Positions 53,101 through 64,000 of a stretch of 64,000 nt of DNA are shown in pieces; the first letter of the stretch is position 1; each line of letters starts with the position of its first letter. The notes below the pieces were generated by a model. It searched no databases. It worked only from the letters and a program-made list of their open reading frames with translations, and was not told where the DNA came from. The stretch spans positions 1 to 64,000 of the forward strand of contig JAVYIG010007531.1 in NCBI GenBank assembly GCA_035222895.1. Direction: 5' to 3'. A program made the position numbers and the translations under genes. Source of the DNA: Strongylocentrotus droebachiensis. Its lineage: Eukaryota; Echinodermata; Echinoidea; Camarodonta; Strongylocentrotidae.

Positions 53101-56100
53101 TCCTACAATCCGATCATGTAGATCCCACTTGGTAATCATGTATAGTTGGTCCATGAAAAGGAGCGAAAAGCAAGGTTGTTGCTTTATTCCCTACAGATAC
53201 AGAATTGGTGATCACTTCATAATGTGCGATGAAACTTTGTGGTCTCTTTTACATGAATAGGGGAAGATGAATATCTAAATGAATCTGGAAAAAGTTAAGG
53301 AAGTGACATAAAAAACTAACACATAAAAAAAAAAGAGTCTTTTCTTCTGTCTGACTTGTACTCACCTTTTCAAAGCAAGGTCTGATGCGCAGAGTAACAT
53401 TGATGAGGATAGGTCTGACATTGCTCTCTGAGATCTCCATGAGGATGCGGGTTAGACCAGACATGGCTTCTAAGGTGATGCTATCCTCTGGGTCATCTTT
53501 ATCATCCATACCGGCCATCATGGACGACAGGACAGTGGTAGTATACTTCTGAACCTGTTGAGTAAAAATAAGTAGTGATGAAGAGGTAAATACAAAATAA
53601 GCTACCATTTATATATTTTGTCTTGACATATGAAATTGAAGCACCCAAGAAGTGTTATAATCTGCAGATGAGTTGTGGTAATACTGTTCAATCAATATGG
53701 AAAATTAAATATCTTTTAATAGCTAGGGGTGTTTCGCAAAGCTCCTAAGTTGAAATTAACTCTAAGGTGGACTTAAACATTATGTAGAGCAATTTGTAAG
53801 CCTTAAAATAAAATATATTCAAAAGCAAAAAATTCTATGAAATCTCCTTGATAATGGAAAATATGAATAATTGGAATCAACATTTTATGCCTTTTAAAAT
53901 AACTTTTACAAAAATATTTTCATAGATGCTAACAGCTTTATTAGAGATAAGTTCACCTTAGGATCTTTGTGAAACAACCCCCTTGAGGAATAAAGTCCTT
54001 TTACATGATGTTGAAATACTGTACATCTTTACCCAGATGTAGTTAATTGTACTCAGTGGGCAAAAAAGTCTGGGATTGCTTTCGCAGTCTAGTCTGACTA
54101 AAGCCTGGGTAATGATACTAATTAAGCTTTAAAATGCAGTTGAGTATTTCTGCATTTGAAGTGTACAACATAAATCGTCGCTGTTTTCACGAAGTGACGG
54201 TAGTGAAAAAAAATTGCATTCACTTTGCGTTACGATTTTCCTCACTACCGTCACTTCGTGAAAACAAGGACGAAATGTCTAATGCTTTTCAATACAATAC
54301 TCAACTTGTAAGAGTTAATGTGAGTCATACACCTACATGTACTTATATCCATATACACTCAGAACCTCTTATTAACAATGTTAAACATGCAATTAATCAA
54401 GTTGCGGTTAAATACAAAGCATTGGCACATTATAGTTACAGTCTTGATGATTGAACGGGAATTACCTGCTCAGATCCCAGACTTGCTATGTTGCCCAGGC
54501 CCTTGATGCACAGCTTACGTACGATAGCATTGCCATCTACAAGCCTACCAAGGAGATTGTTCATGATGATCTCAACCTGTGAGATGTCTCCAGCACATCT
54601 CTGATTGACCAGCTAGATGATGGTGAAATAAACAAAAACACTTGATAAGTCGGCATCAACCTTTCTTTGGATGAAAGGATATCTCTTCATCAACTTTTAT
54701 TCAATATATACTTTTAAAAAAATCCCCCCCCCCCAAAAAAAAGCAGAACAAAAATGTATCAGGCTATAGAAGTATAGTTGGTAGATGTACATGTAGGAAA
54801 ATTGAACTCTCATTTACTGTAGCTATGAACTATAGACAAAGAGGTTGATTAAATGACTGTTCAGGTACAAATTTATAACCTTCATTATTATTATTAGTTC
54901 ATAATACCTAGAGGAAACAAGGAAAAGACACTGTTCTTTCAAAGTAGTGACAAGAATTGAAAATGGCAGACAACAGAAGAGAATGGGAGAATGCTTCCAT
55001 CACATACCTCAGCAAGGAAAGCTGTAGTAACGATTCTCTGAGTGTCAAACAGACTGTTGAGGTTTGGAGAGAGAGATCCAATAATCAGAGGAATGTAGTT
55101 ACCTCTGTATTCTGCTACAGCCCTGTATGGAATAGCAAAAATAATAATGAAAGGAAGAGTTAGGGTTACACATATCTGTGTTCACATCCCATCATTATGC
55201 AGTACCAACCAAGTCACCAACTACATATTAATCAATAATACTAATAATAATCATAGTCTGTTCTTGTATAGCGCATAATACTTAGTCTCTATGCGCTTCC
55301 AAAGAGCTTCAGAAATTATTACCCTAGCTTTAGCTTTGGCTACTGATATCGACGCACAGTGCATTTCAAGGAATAATCCTACCAGGTACCCATTTACCTC
55401 ACCTGGGTTGAGTGTGGCAAGTGTAGACCAATGTCTTGCCAAAGGACATTAGTGCCGCGGCGGGACTTGAACCACAGACCTTGTGATCCACAGTCCGGTG
55501 ACATATCAACTCGACTACTATACCTCTAAATCAATCAACAAGCTGACCCATTAACCTCATTAATCTCAGTAGGTATACAAACCTGCCAAGTTCTTGTACT
55601 CCATCCTCATTCTTGTAGCTGTGTCATAAATCCTTTACTCACTACCATAGCTGCTTGATAGAGATAGTTATGTTACTGGAAGTAGCTTATGATTGGTTAG
55701 GCATATCATTAAGCTCCAGATTAGTTCCCTCTCATTAAGATTGTACATGTTTGTGGGAGGGAACCATTTGGAGCAACATGATTTAACCTGAGACCCATCT
55801 CGCGTACGAATAAATGCACATGTCACAACTATCCCTCTTAATAGGCTATGCTCAGTACCAACCGACCATCAACCATGCAACCAACCAACTGAAAAACTCA
55901 TCCACTTACATATATCTTAGTTTACATACCTTCCAAGTACTTGTACCCCATCATCAAACTGGCTCTCTTCTTGTAGCTGCGTCCACACTCCTTCTTTACT
56001 AAGGAACTCCATGAGATCAGCTGAGTTGGGCCCTCGTGCTAGCAGGTGCTTCATAGATTCAGTCGCCAAGCTAGTCACAAATAAGAATAGAATATAACAA

Positions 56101-59100
56101 TGTTAACAACATTATTAATGGGTGGAAAGGTTAAAAAGATGTTGAAGAACAAATGCAGACAAAAAGAACAACAAAAAAGGAAAGGAAACAAAAGGGGCAT
56201 TAAAGATATCAGAGATGAATAAGAAAATGTCCATGCTAATTTACTTTATATATATATATATATTACTCTCTTTAGTTTTGTTTAATGACTTCTACACAAA
56301 TAATCATTTCCCCCTCCTCCATCCCTTAAAAAATCAACATAAACATCAACACCATCATCATTTTCATCATCTTCATCATTATCATCAATTTCATTGTTGT
56401 GCATGACTACCATGCAAATACAAATATGTTTGGGAAGGAATAAATGATAATTCAATCTTTAAATTCTCTAACAGATCACTGTAAACGCTGTTATTTTTGT
56501 GTGATTAATTTTTCCGCTGAGCGACCCCTAAACATGTTCGTGGATTCTTAAATTAGCATTGCACGCAATTCAGCCCATTCAAAACACGCATAAGAAGTCA
56601 GGCTTATATTTTCACGAGTTCTAAAATTCGTGCTTGCTGATCTTAGTGCGAAATCCATGAAAATAAATGTACCGCAAATATTTCCGCGTTTACAGTACAC
56701 AGTCACTTATCTATACTCACAAGCTAGGGCAGATGACAGCCAGTGCCTTGTTGAATGCCTTCACATCTTTGACATTCACAATCTCTTGCTGTTGGATCTG
56801 ATCAGCCTTGAGGGACGGAGTTTTGACCTTACCCACGCAGGAACCGATGTAGATCAGGAGAGAGGAGAACAGTCTGGGGAAGTTATCAGAGACAACGTCT
56901 TCTGATTCCTCCACTTGGAATGTTTCAGTCAAAGCTGATACAACCTTGAAAAGGAGATGAAACAAAAGCCATACATTTGAAAGCTTTTCAGTAATACATT
57001 TGAAAGCCAAATGTAGGTCCTGACCTAACCTTCAAACTATTAAACATATGGTTTATGGAGTGTGATGTACAGAACCTTATCCTTACCCTAACTGGTTATA
57101 CAAGGATCCAGAAACTGACCCAATTGACTTAATCAAACTATGACCACTCCAACATCCATGACTCTTTGATGAGTTTTTGCTTTAAATACATGTAAATCCT
57201 TTTCTATGACAGTTCATTAGAATGTCATCTGGAATTGACAATGGTTGAATGGGAACCCCATATCATATCAGTTTCTGCTAATATTGCTGATTATCTTAGC
57301 CATTTCATGTTTCATACATTTTTAATTAATGTCTTTCTTCTCTTCACATATAAGAATATAGAACATAGAACAGAATATTCATTTATTCATTTATTTATTT
57401 ATTTTATTAATGCATGTTCACATTTTCACAATTCATTGGAGTTAACATCACATGAAAAAGAATATAATATAACAACTCATTTTCAATTTTACAACCCATT
57501 TGAATTGACTTCATGTGAAAAAGAATATAACAATGTTTTATCAAAGACAAGTTGCAACTAATATACAGTTTAATGAATGAACACACAAGCTCAAGAAAAG
57601 AATGTATTTTGAAGACAGTAAAGTAATCCATCTACTTACGGACAGTGGCAGCAAATTGGCAACCTTGGAGAGGACTTTCTTGGTTTTAGGATCTATCTTC
57701 TCATCGACATGAACATTACGAGCCATCATATCCAGACACCTCTCATAGACTGCCTGTAGGAGACTGCTATCACAGGCTAAGGTTCGCCAACACTCTACTA
57801 TGTGTCTGGAGGGGGAAGAAATAAATCAGTGAATTTGTAATATGCATCAGACTTCAATTTAAAACCATGTAAATGTCAATAGTTTGTTACTTTTGTGTTG
57901 ATTTTTGTTGTGTAAGGCATGCTTGCCAAGATCAGAGAGTGAAGATAGAATTGCTTTTTTTCTACAGAAGACTTCAATCTGAGAAGCAAGTTAATTGGGG
58001 AACTGAAGGGGGAGGGGTAAATGTAACAAATACTAACATTTTCTTTTTGATAAATATTGGTAATTCACTGAATACTAAGCTGAATGAAGAAACACTTTTT
58101 ACAAGTTCTTTGCGTTGCAGAGGAATATCTAAGTGAATTTACAGGATTTACTACTAAACCAAATAACTGTCATGTTAAACAAAGTTATTAAGCAAATATT
58201 AATCGACTACGAGGGTAATGGTACAAACTATCATCGCCTCAGTGATCTCGGGGCTACTATCTTCCCGAGCCGCAAGGCGAGGGAAGATGGTAGCCCCGAG
58301 ATCACCGAGGCGATGATAGTTTGTATCCATTGCCCGAGTAAAGGAGGTTAATATTTGTTTTATATCCCACATCGGCAATAAGGTCTATTTAAAGTGAATT
58401 TTACATAATAATAAGAACTGATTCTGCAGACAGTTTAGCTTCAGCTAGATTTTACAAAGCGCAACATGCATACATGTAATACAGTTGATGCGCGCTCATT
58501 TGACATTGACATTGACTTTGACATTTCGCGTAACCTACTTTGCTATGCGTATTCAATGGGCAAGGGTGGGCAAGTGGGGTAGCAGCAAAAAATTACTTTA
58601 CAAAAGTACTATCTCGACCTGAGATCGAAAGATAGTACTTGTCTATACCTTTTTCGTGCTCTGTACAATCGCAATGCAAACAACTATACATGAGGGATAT
58701 AATTATAAATATAATGTTAATATCATGCTTCTTTCAAAGTGAAATCACTGGATGAGTAAGAGTCCATCGGAAGGATTTGATCTCTACTTACTGGTCATAT
58801 GGCAGTGGGAATCTGATGAGTGTATTGAGGACTGGTTTAAGATGAGTTGAAGCTAGGGTTCTGATAGCTCTCATTGTCCCTGTACGGGTCTGTGGGAAAG
58901 TGATTGATGCTAGCTTGGTGTGTAGGGCAGTCATCAGCTTTACAACCTGTAACAAGAAGACATGGAAATGAATGGATGGGACTACAGATGGACTCCGGCC
59001 ATACCAGTTTCATGGATTTCAGAAAAATTTCATGCAATATGAGTATAAAATCATACTAATATATACCTCACTTTTGTCTTTTTTTCTCTTACGGATACAC

Positions 59101-62100
59101 ACATTTCATTCCTCTATTTTGCTTACATGTACATCAAAACGAAGCAGAAGTTATTAAATCTCAGAAAGTACCAACATAATAACAGTGAAGATGAAATATA
59201 ATCCAGTTACAATAAACAATAAATTGTCAGGAAAATTCCATATGCTACATATACTTATGGTTCAGTAACCAAAACACTCTAACATTTTTAATGTTTTTTT
59301 TTTACTAACTAGTATATTTTTGTATGCAAAATGTAAACATGTATGAAAGAATAATGTCCATAATTGGAGAATTCTAGTAGTTAACTGTAAGCCTGAAGGC
59401 TTGTTCACATATGCTGCAGTAAACGTGGTTTACCTTGACATATGTGAACAAGTTTTTTTTATAGTGCATGTGCTACACAAACAAATATATCTTATTACAC
59501 ACATAAGTATGCATAAGACCTATGTTGCTATCAGCTTTTTTCATCCACACTTGCCATTCATTTAATAAACATACAAAAATCTTATTTTACTGTGGCTTAT
59601 GTGAATAAGTCTTTGTTGATACTTACAGATGTGATGAGTTCAGTTCCTCTAGACTTGAGGATGGTGTTAAGGACAACGCAAGCACCGCTGGAAGAGTGAG
59701 ACTGGATATCAAGCAGGCCCTCTATCAGAAGAAATACAAAGCCTTCTAGCTGCTCACTGGGTACTCTCTTTGCAAGGGCCTTGGTTGAGTGAATGAGGAT
59801 GAGAGAAGGGGGAAGAGAGAGGGAGAGAGGGAGAGAGAACGGGGAAGAGAGAGGGAGAAAGAGAGAAAGGAAGAGAGATTGCGAGAGAGAGAGAAAGAAT
59901 GAGAAAGAGAGAGAGACAGAGAAAGCGAGAGAGAGAGAATGAGAAAGAGAAAGAGAGAGGGAGAGAGAGATAAAGAGAGAGAGAGAGAGAGAGATAGAGA
60001 GAGAGGGGGAGATTGAGAGAGGGAGAGAAAAAGAAAGATAGATTCTTTCATAAATATACATTTCTGAGTACTTTTGGAGCCTGCCAATTTTCATTATATA
60101 TTTCTTCAAACTACATGAACTACTTTGTGGTCTAGATTAGATGAGCATTACATTAAAAAACGAGAGTTCACAGAACTATTAGGTGAAAAGGAGAGTCAAA
60201 TGCAATAGCAGCAGAGAAAGATGCTAGGGTTACCTTTGAGAGATCACTGATGATACTAAAGAGAGCCTGTGCATCTGTGGTTGTACTCCTACCACGAAGG
60301 ACGGATAGAGCTTCCACCATCTTGTCTTCATAGTCCCTTGCTCTCCCTACAAATAAACAGACATAGAGGTATGTAGACAAAACATGGAAGAAATTTAAAT
60401 TCCATACCTGAAATAAAATGTAATGTATCTTACATTTTGTTTTAAGAATTGTCAACAAATAAGTGATATTTCCCTTCAGTGCTTGTTCTTTATAATCACT
60501 AGTAAGGTCATAGAACTTCCATAGCACATTTTGACCGTTCCACAGTTAAATCATTCTCCCTGTTGGCATGTAACATTTCATTGCTACAACAAAACATCAG
60601 ATACATGTATTAGATTATATCATTTATAGGAATACATGAAAATACATTTACAAAATATTACAAAATTGACTGAGTGAAAGAAAAAATGAAATATGGAAAT
60701 AAAATGAGTGAAAAATATAAAGAGAAATTAAAATGTCTGAGCTGACCTTCATAAAGTAGAGCTATCTTGAGTGTGAGTTGAATGCCTTCTATAGCTTGAG
60801 CTCTAAGGTCGATGCAGGGATCTGAACACCGTGGAACCAGGTAGGCCAAGATCTCACCCATACACGTAAAGGCTGAAGGACCCTAAAGAAAAAAGATACA
60901 TTAAAAGTATGAATTAGTATGGATTCATTTATATTTGTGGTACATTACTGCAGAGTGCAATCTATTGGAGCATCAACTTTGGTAAAATGATATATACTCA
61001 TTCAAAATTTCTATCATGTCTATTCTTCAGATTTTGGAATTCTTTAATGCTCTTATGCTCCTTAGCCTGAAATCTACTTTACTGTCATTATCATCGTCAA
61101 TCATTATCATTTTATTATTATCATTGTATCATCATTATGACCTGCACCAGTTTTACCCATATAGATCAATTACATGCTAAAGGAAGAAGGAGAGAAACAG
61201 TTTAGTTATCCACAAAGCTATTTAATCATCATCAACATTATAATACTCCTCCTCTGCCATCTCCTCCTCCTCATCATCACCATCATCACCACCATCATCA
61301 TCATCATCACAACCATCACTAATAACACCAACATTACCACCACCATCACTACCACTCCAACTCCACTATCACCATCATCACCAACACCAACACCATCATC
61401 ATTCTCAGTTCTCACTCTCTATCCTTACCCCTGTCACATCGACCACATGTTCTAGATAGAATGAAAGAAGGACCATAGTTGTCTCTACTGCTCTGTGTCT
61501 CTCATGTCCCTCACTTGACAACATCCATGGATGGAGGTGCTACACAAAAGAAATACACAATTGAATTTCATTCATAATGTAAACTTGCACTTGGAAATGG
61601 TTTTCACAAAAGTATTATGAAAAAAACGCTAAATACAATTTTACATGGATTCAATTTTATAATAATTATTTCAGACAGTATAAAGGGGGTTCTCTGGTAT
61701 AAATTGTTCATGTTCTTTAAAACATTATTTACTTCTATAAATGTAATGCTTCCTGGGAGAAATTTCAATTATTTAAACATTCATCGTGACTGTGCCATGG
61801 ACCAGTGATGGCCTGGTGGTAGAGTCGCTGCCCGGCAAGCAGTAGATGCAGGTTCAAGTCCCGCTGGTTCCAAGATTTTTTCTGACTTGTTTTTTAATAC
61901 AGATCGATCAATCAATCTTATTTACTGGGTGTAAGCCACAAATATGTTTAAATAATTATGTACTTCATTGATATAAGATGTAGGGGGCCTGATTTTTTTC
62001 TTCATTTCAACCAGAGTTTAAGTCTCCCTCTATAAAGACACATGCTTGGAAATTTAAGCTGAAGTTAAACTTAGCTATACTATTTTAAAATCATCTCACA

Positions 62101-63635
62101 AGAAAAATCAATTTAAAGTATCTTCCCTGGTAATATCGTCAAGAACAATAATTATAACAACATAAAAAGTGGTTAAAATAGTTATCTTTTCAAGAGGTAT
62201 GCCAGGGAGAATATCATCCTCATACCTTGAAGATATTCTGGAAGCCTATTGGTGTGATGTCTTTCCTCAGGAGCTCTTTCAGCATCTCATGAAGACTGTC
62301 CAAGGATGACTCTATTAGCACATCATACTCTGGGATACAAATATTATAAAAGAAAGTGAGAGGTACAAATAGAAAGAGAAAGAAAGACATAATGGGAGGA
62401 ACATAGGGAGAAAGGATATGTTGAGACAATTATATTGCAGTGTCAGAACAGAAGGTATGAAATGAGAGCAAATTAAAGAGGGAGGGAGGGAGGGAAAGAG
62501 AGAGAGAGAGAGAGAGGGAGAATGAAAGAGAGAGAGAGAGAGAGAGTAAAATAGCATATATGTGAAAGAAAGCCTGATTTTTTTTTTTTAACAAGAGATT
62601 CTTACTTGTATTCACCAAGTTAAGTATGAATTTCATATACCCCAAATATCTAGGTAAAATGCAGGAGTAAATTGCCAATGGCGATGTTTCTGCTCATATT
62701 AACTTTGTCAGCAAGAACCATTATGATTCCAAATACCATGTGCAAGACTGACATCTAAGGGTTAGTCAATCTGTGTTTATCAAAATAATCTAATAAAAAT
62801 ATTGTTTATTCTATGATAAATCGTCTTTCGCATAATACTTTACGTTTGATTTCATTTTCTTTGAGTTCTTCCTTTCCCTTGGAGGTCATGAGGGGGCAGT
62901 CAGGTAGCTTAAAGAGACAGTTCACACCAGTGGTGATGAGTGTGAATGCATCGGCTTCAGAGAGGAGAGGATCAAGTTTACTGAAATACATTCTGTCAAG
63001 GAAAGCATACTCTATGGTGCTGTAACCATATTTAAAAATTTCACATTACCTTCCTTCAGGGGCAGGTCATAACATGCACATATAATTGTTAACTAATAAA
63101 TCATTACATGTATCTGTATTACATTTCTTCTCTATTTTTACTCTCGACAAGCACTTTCAACATTCAAATCGGGTAAATAAACCAATCAAGGAAATAACAG
63201 AAAATACAAGGAGTGGCATATGGATGCAGCTAGGTGCAAGTATTTTTCCTCATAGAACAAGACATGTTTAACTATTTTCTTTCGTGACCCCATTTTTAAA
63301 AAATGGCAACAATAAACCACTAAAAACTAAAACTAAAATTACAAAATGATATCAAACCAGTTATTGGACCATAAAGACACAAATTTATCATGCTCACAGT
63401 CATTCAAATTTTGATTGAGCCCAAAAGGATACACTAACGCTGCACATGCCTGTAGCGCTAGGGACCTTGTTTCCGTGGTGATCTCCTTCGTACTCTCTGC
63501 CTGCATGTAGGACATCATGTGACCTAGGAGGTCGGTCTTCTTGGCGAACGAGTGCCTGGTCTTAAGATGGTCTGGGTGTAAGGCCTTACCAATCAGGTCT
63601 ACAGCTCGGATTAGGTTCTGCTTCACAGTACTGTC
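50108..63635 (-). CDS. MROH1: MROH1 homologue, C-terminal 878 codons (18 exons; 5' part beyond the window)
   Basis: Maestro heat-like repeat family member 1 is a large HEAT-repeat protein of about 1640 residues in human, reported on lysosomes. Exons in transcript order: 63433-63635, 62844-62980, 62226-62329, 61429-61539, 60747-60882, 60234-60346, 59627-59779, 58792-58946, 57640-57805, 56721-56944, 55930-56070, 55008-55122, 54466-54612, 53366-53554, 52501-52656, 52003-52137, 51344-51512, 50108-50190. All phases agree, and the frame ends in SNF-stop. Amphipathic helix pairs typical of HEAT repeats run throughout. Telling blocks are PYDQHIVECWRTLAC, KVANLLPLS, LFGNLSRFGDG, FVSLLLHLNDE, FQKHLIEDRKLNYGEFMYDL and DQEPSVRVKAAEAM, which align with the MROH1 C-terminus. 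The product likely acts as a scaffold; partners cannot be read from sequence. It is partial only because the window ends. Confidence 0.9.
50598..51191 (+). repeat. Four tandem copies of the 147-bp TTTCACAAAGCC MITE (MROH1 intron 17)
   Basis: Units begin near 50598, 50745, 50896 and 51043. Each runs from TTTCACAAAGCCTTTT to ACAAGTTTTGTGAAATG and contains CTGCTGATAACCAATCAGA (one unit has a single change). The junctions keep a GGGCC-type linker. The same family is present once at 10503-10648. Confidence 0.9.
52706..52834. mobile_element. TACAGTCAAACCT-type MITE (MROH1 intron 14)
   Basis: Ends TACAGTCAAACCTCC and, inverted, TACAGTCAAACCTGTCTATA; TA at both tips fits a Tc1/mariner-type target. 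Internal ACCTGTCTACAA is repeated. About 129 bp. Confidence 0.7.
53725..53982. mobile_element. CACAAAGATCCTAAGT-type MITE, copy 3 (MROH1 intron 13)
   Basis: Left end GGGGTGTTTCGCAAAGCTCC and right end (inverted) GTTGTTTCACAAAGATCC. The interior matches the copies at 14841 and 42410 with a deletion near the right end. Confidence 0.65.
54181..54269. repeat. Inverted repeat in MROH1 intron 13
   Basis: A 26-base arm (TGTTTTCACGAAGTGACGG then TAGTGA) pairs with its complement at 54242-54269 around a 35-base loop. Probably a small MITE, less than 200 bp from exon 13. Confidence 0.75.
55232..55515 (-). mobile_element. tRNA-derived SINE (MROH1 intron 11)
   Basis: On the minus strand the element starts near 55515 with a tRNA-like head (GTGGTTCAAGTCCCGCCGCG holds a B box). 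It runs through a body with GGTACCTGGTAGGATTATTC and ends with GCGCATAGAGACTAAGTATT and an ATT-type tail. Same orientation as MROH1. Related to the fragment at 19888-20020. Confidence 0.7.
58206..58343. repeat. Near-perfect 138-bp palindrome (MROH1 intron 8)
   Basis: Arms of about 64 bases, for example ACAAACTATCATCGCCTC and GATCTCGGGGCTAC, pair almost completely. The loop is only a few bases, centred near 58273. Likely a young foldback element. Confidence 0.85.
59795..60040 (+). repeat. GA-rich tract next to MROH1 exon 7
   Basis: About 240 bases of GAGA/GGGA purines; on the gene's strand it is a CT tract ending about 20 bases before the exon 7 acceptor at 59780. It may act as a giant polypyrimidine tract. 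Confidence 0.9.
61210..61420 (+). repeat. CAT/CAC trinucleotide-rich tract
   Basis: Imperfect (CAT)n/(CAC)n repeats running up to the MROH1 exon 4 donor region. The frames across it are artefacts. Confidence 0.85.
61806..61874 (+). other. tRNA-like sequence (tRNA pseudogene or SINE head), anticodon position GGC
   Basis: Bases from GATGGCCTGGTGGTAGAG to GGTTCAAGTCCCGCTGGTTC fold as a cloverleaf. ACCAG (61801-61805) pairs with CTGGT, the anticodon stem is GCTGC/GCAGT, and the B box is GGTTCAAGTCC. The loop CCGGCAA has C rather than the required T before the anticodon, and the T stem has a mismatch, so a working tRNA is unlikely. A TTTTTT run follows within a dozen bases and could stop RNA polymerase III. 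Confidence 0.45.
62475..62548 (+). repeat. GA microsatellite (MROH1 intron 2)
   Basis: (GGGA)n passing into (GA)n, about 75 bases. Confidence 0.9.
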
Positions 63636-63806
63636 CTGCAAAATGTGTAATCAATAAAATAAAAACTTTTGTAGAGTTTTGCTCAACATTCTGGCCAATA
63701 AAAGCATCCCATACTATTTTCAAGTCAAACAACTCAATATGAGATGAACAGTAGATATCATACTGCAATCGTTTCATAGAAGCCTATACCTTAATATTTT
63801 TTACGC

Positions 63807-64000
63807 TTAAAGGTGTAGACCAGTTTTGGAAACGCCCCCCCCCCCCTCAAAAAATGAAATGGAAGCTCTTACTACATATCATGTGAAAGAATATGTTTTG
63901 ACTAATACGTGATGATACAAATTTTGCAGGGAAACCGCCTACTAATTGATATATTTGGTATATTATTAATTCTATCCGGACTGGATAGATATCGCATAGT
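63807..64000 (+). mobile_element. Left end of a TTAA-type element, cut by the window edge
   Basis: TTAA at 63807-63810 is followed by AGGTGTAGACCAGTTTTGG and a poly-C run. This resembles the TTAA plus AGGG starts of the elements at 18791 and 22669. The right end is outside the window. Confidence 0.4.

Noticed and set aside
59597-60109. 170-codon serine/leucine-rich minus-strand frame
   Set aside because: Exon 7 of MROH1 read backwards into the CT tract; only 59627-59779 is coding.
61210-61420. CRISPR-like short direct repeats
   Set aside because: The repeats are simple CAT/CAC trinucleotides without unique spacers, in a eukaryotic intron.
61174-61455. Thr/Ile-rich + frame and Met/Val-rich - frame
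   Set aside because: Artefact of the CAT/CAC repeat beside MROH1 exon 4.

Overview
This is eukaryotic, AT-rich, intron-rich animal DNA. It is crowded with short non-autonomous DNA transposons, tRNA-derived SINE pieces and CT/GA or CAT microsatellites. Protein similarity (vertebrate-like DHX38, LENG1, C18orf63 and MROH1 with typical animal exon structure) and the repeat style, such as SINE tails containing AAGCGCTTAGAGACAT and many TTAA-flanked palindromic elements, suggest an invertebrate deuterostome. A sea urchin or other echinoderm is most likely, but the species cannot be fixed from sequence alone.

Layout. Bases 1-3400 are a nest of transposon relics: a LINE reverse-transcriptase tail, a TA-flanked element and a hAT-type element with an 8-bp target duplication. 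Bases 3590-4580 hold CpG-rich promoter-like DNA. DHX38 (PRP16 splicing ATPase, + strand) has 24 coding exons from 5461 to 24437, giving about 1278 residues. A composite repeat follows (24595-25530). LENG1 (CIR_N protein, - strand) has six coding exons from 34107 down to 28344, about 420 residues. A 386-bp CpG-dense gap separates it from the divergent C18orf63 homologue (DUF4708, + strand), which has 11 coding exons from 34494 to 42354, about 980 residues. Bases 42355-50107 carry 3'UTR or intergenic DNA. The C-terminal 878 codons of MROH1 (HEAT-repeat protein, - strand) occupy 18 exons from 63635 down to 50108; the 5' part of that gene lies beyond the right edge.

I found splice junctions by hand for every exon and checked them for GT/AG and reading phase; all four models stay open end to end. 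The most unusual feature is inside DHX38. The 3' end of intron 13 plus the first 90 bp of exon 14 is repeated five times in tandem (15158-16064). This presents five near-identical 3' splice sites to the spliceosome in the gene for a splicing fidelity factor. Only the last copy continues into the complete exon. The others are either in-frame 30-codon cassettes or poison exons.

DHX38 and LENG1 lie tail to tail, LENG1 and C18orf63 head to head, and C18orf63 and MROH1 tail to tail. DHX38 is a spliceosomal ATPase, and LENG1 carries the same N-terminal domain type as the splicing factor CWC25. The other two genes have no known link to them.
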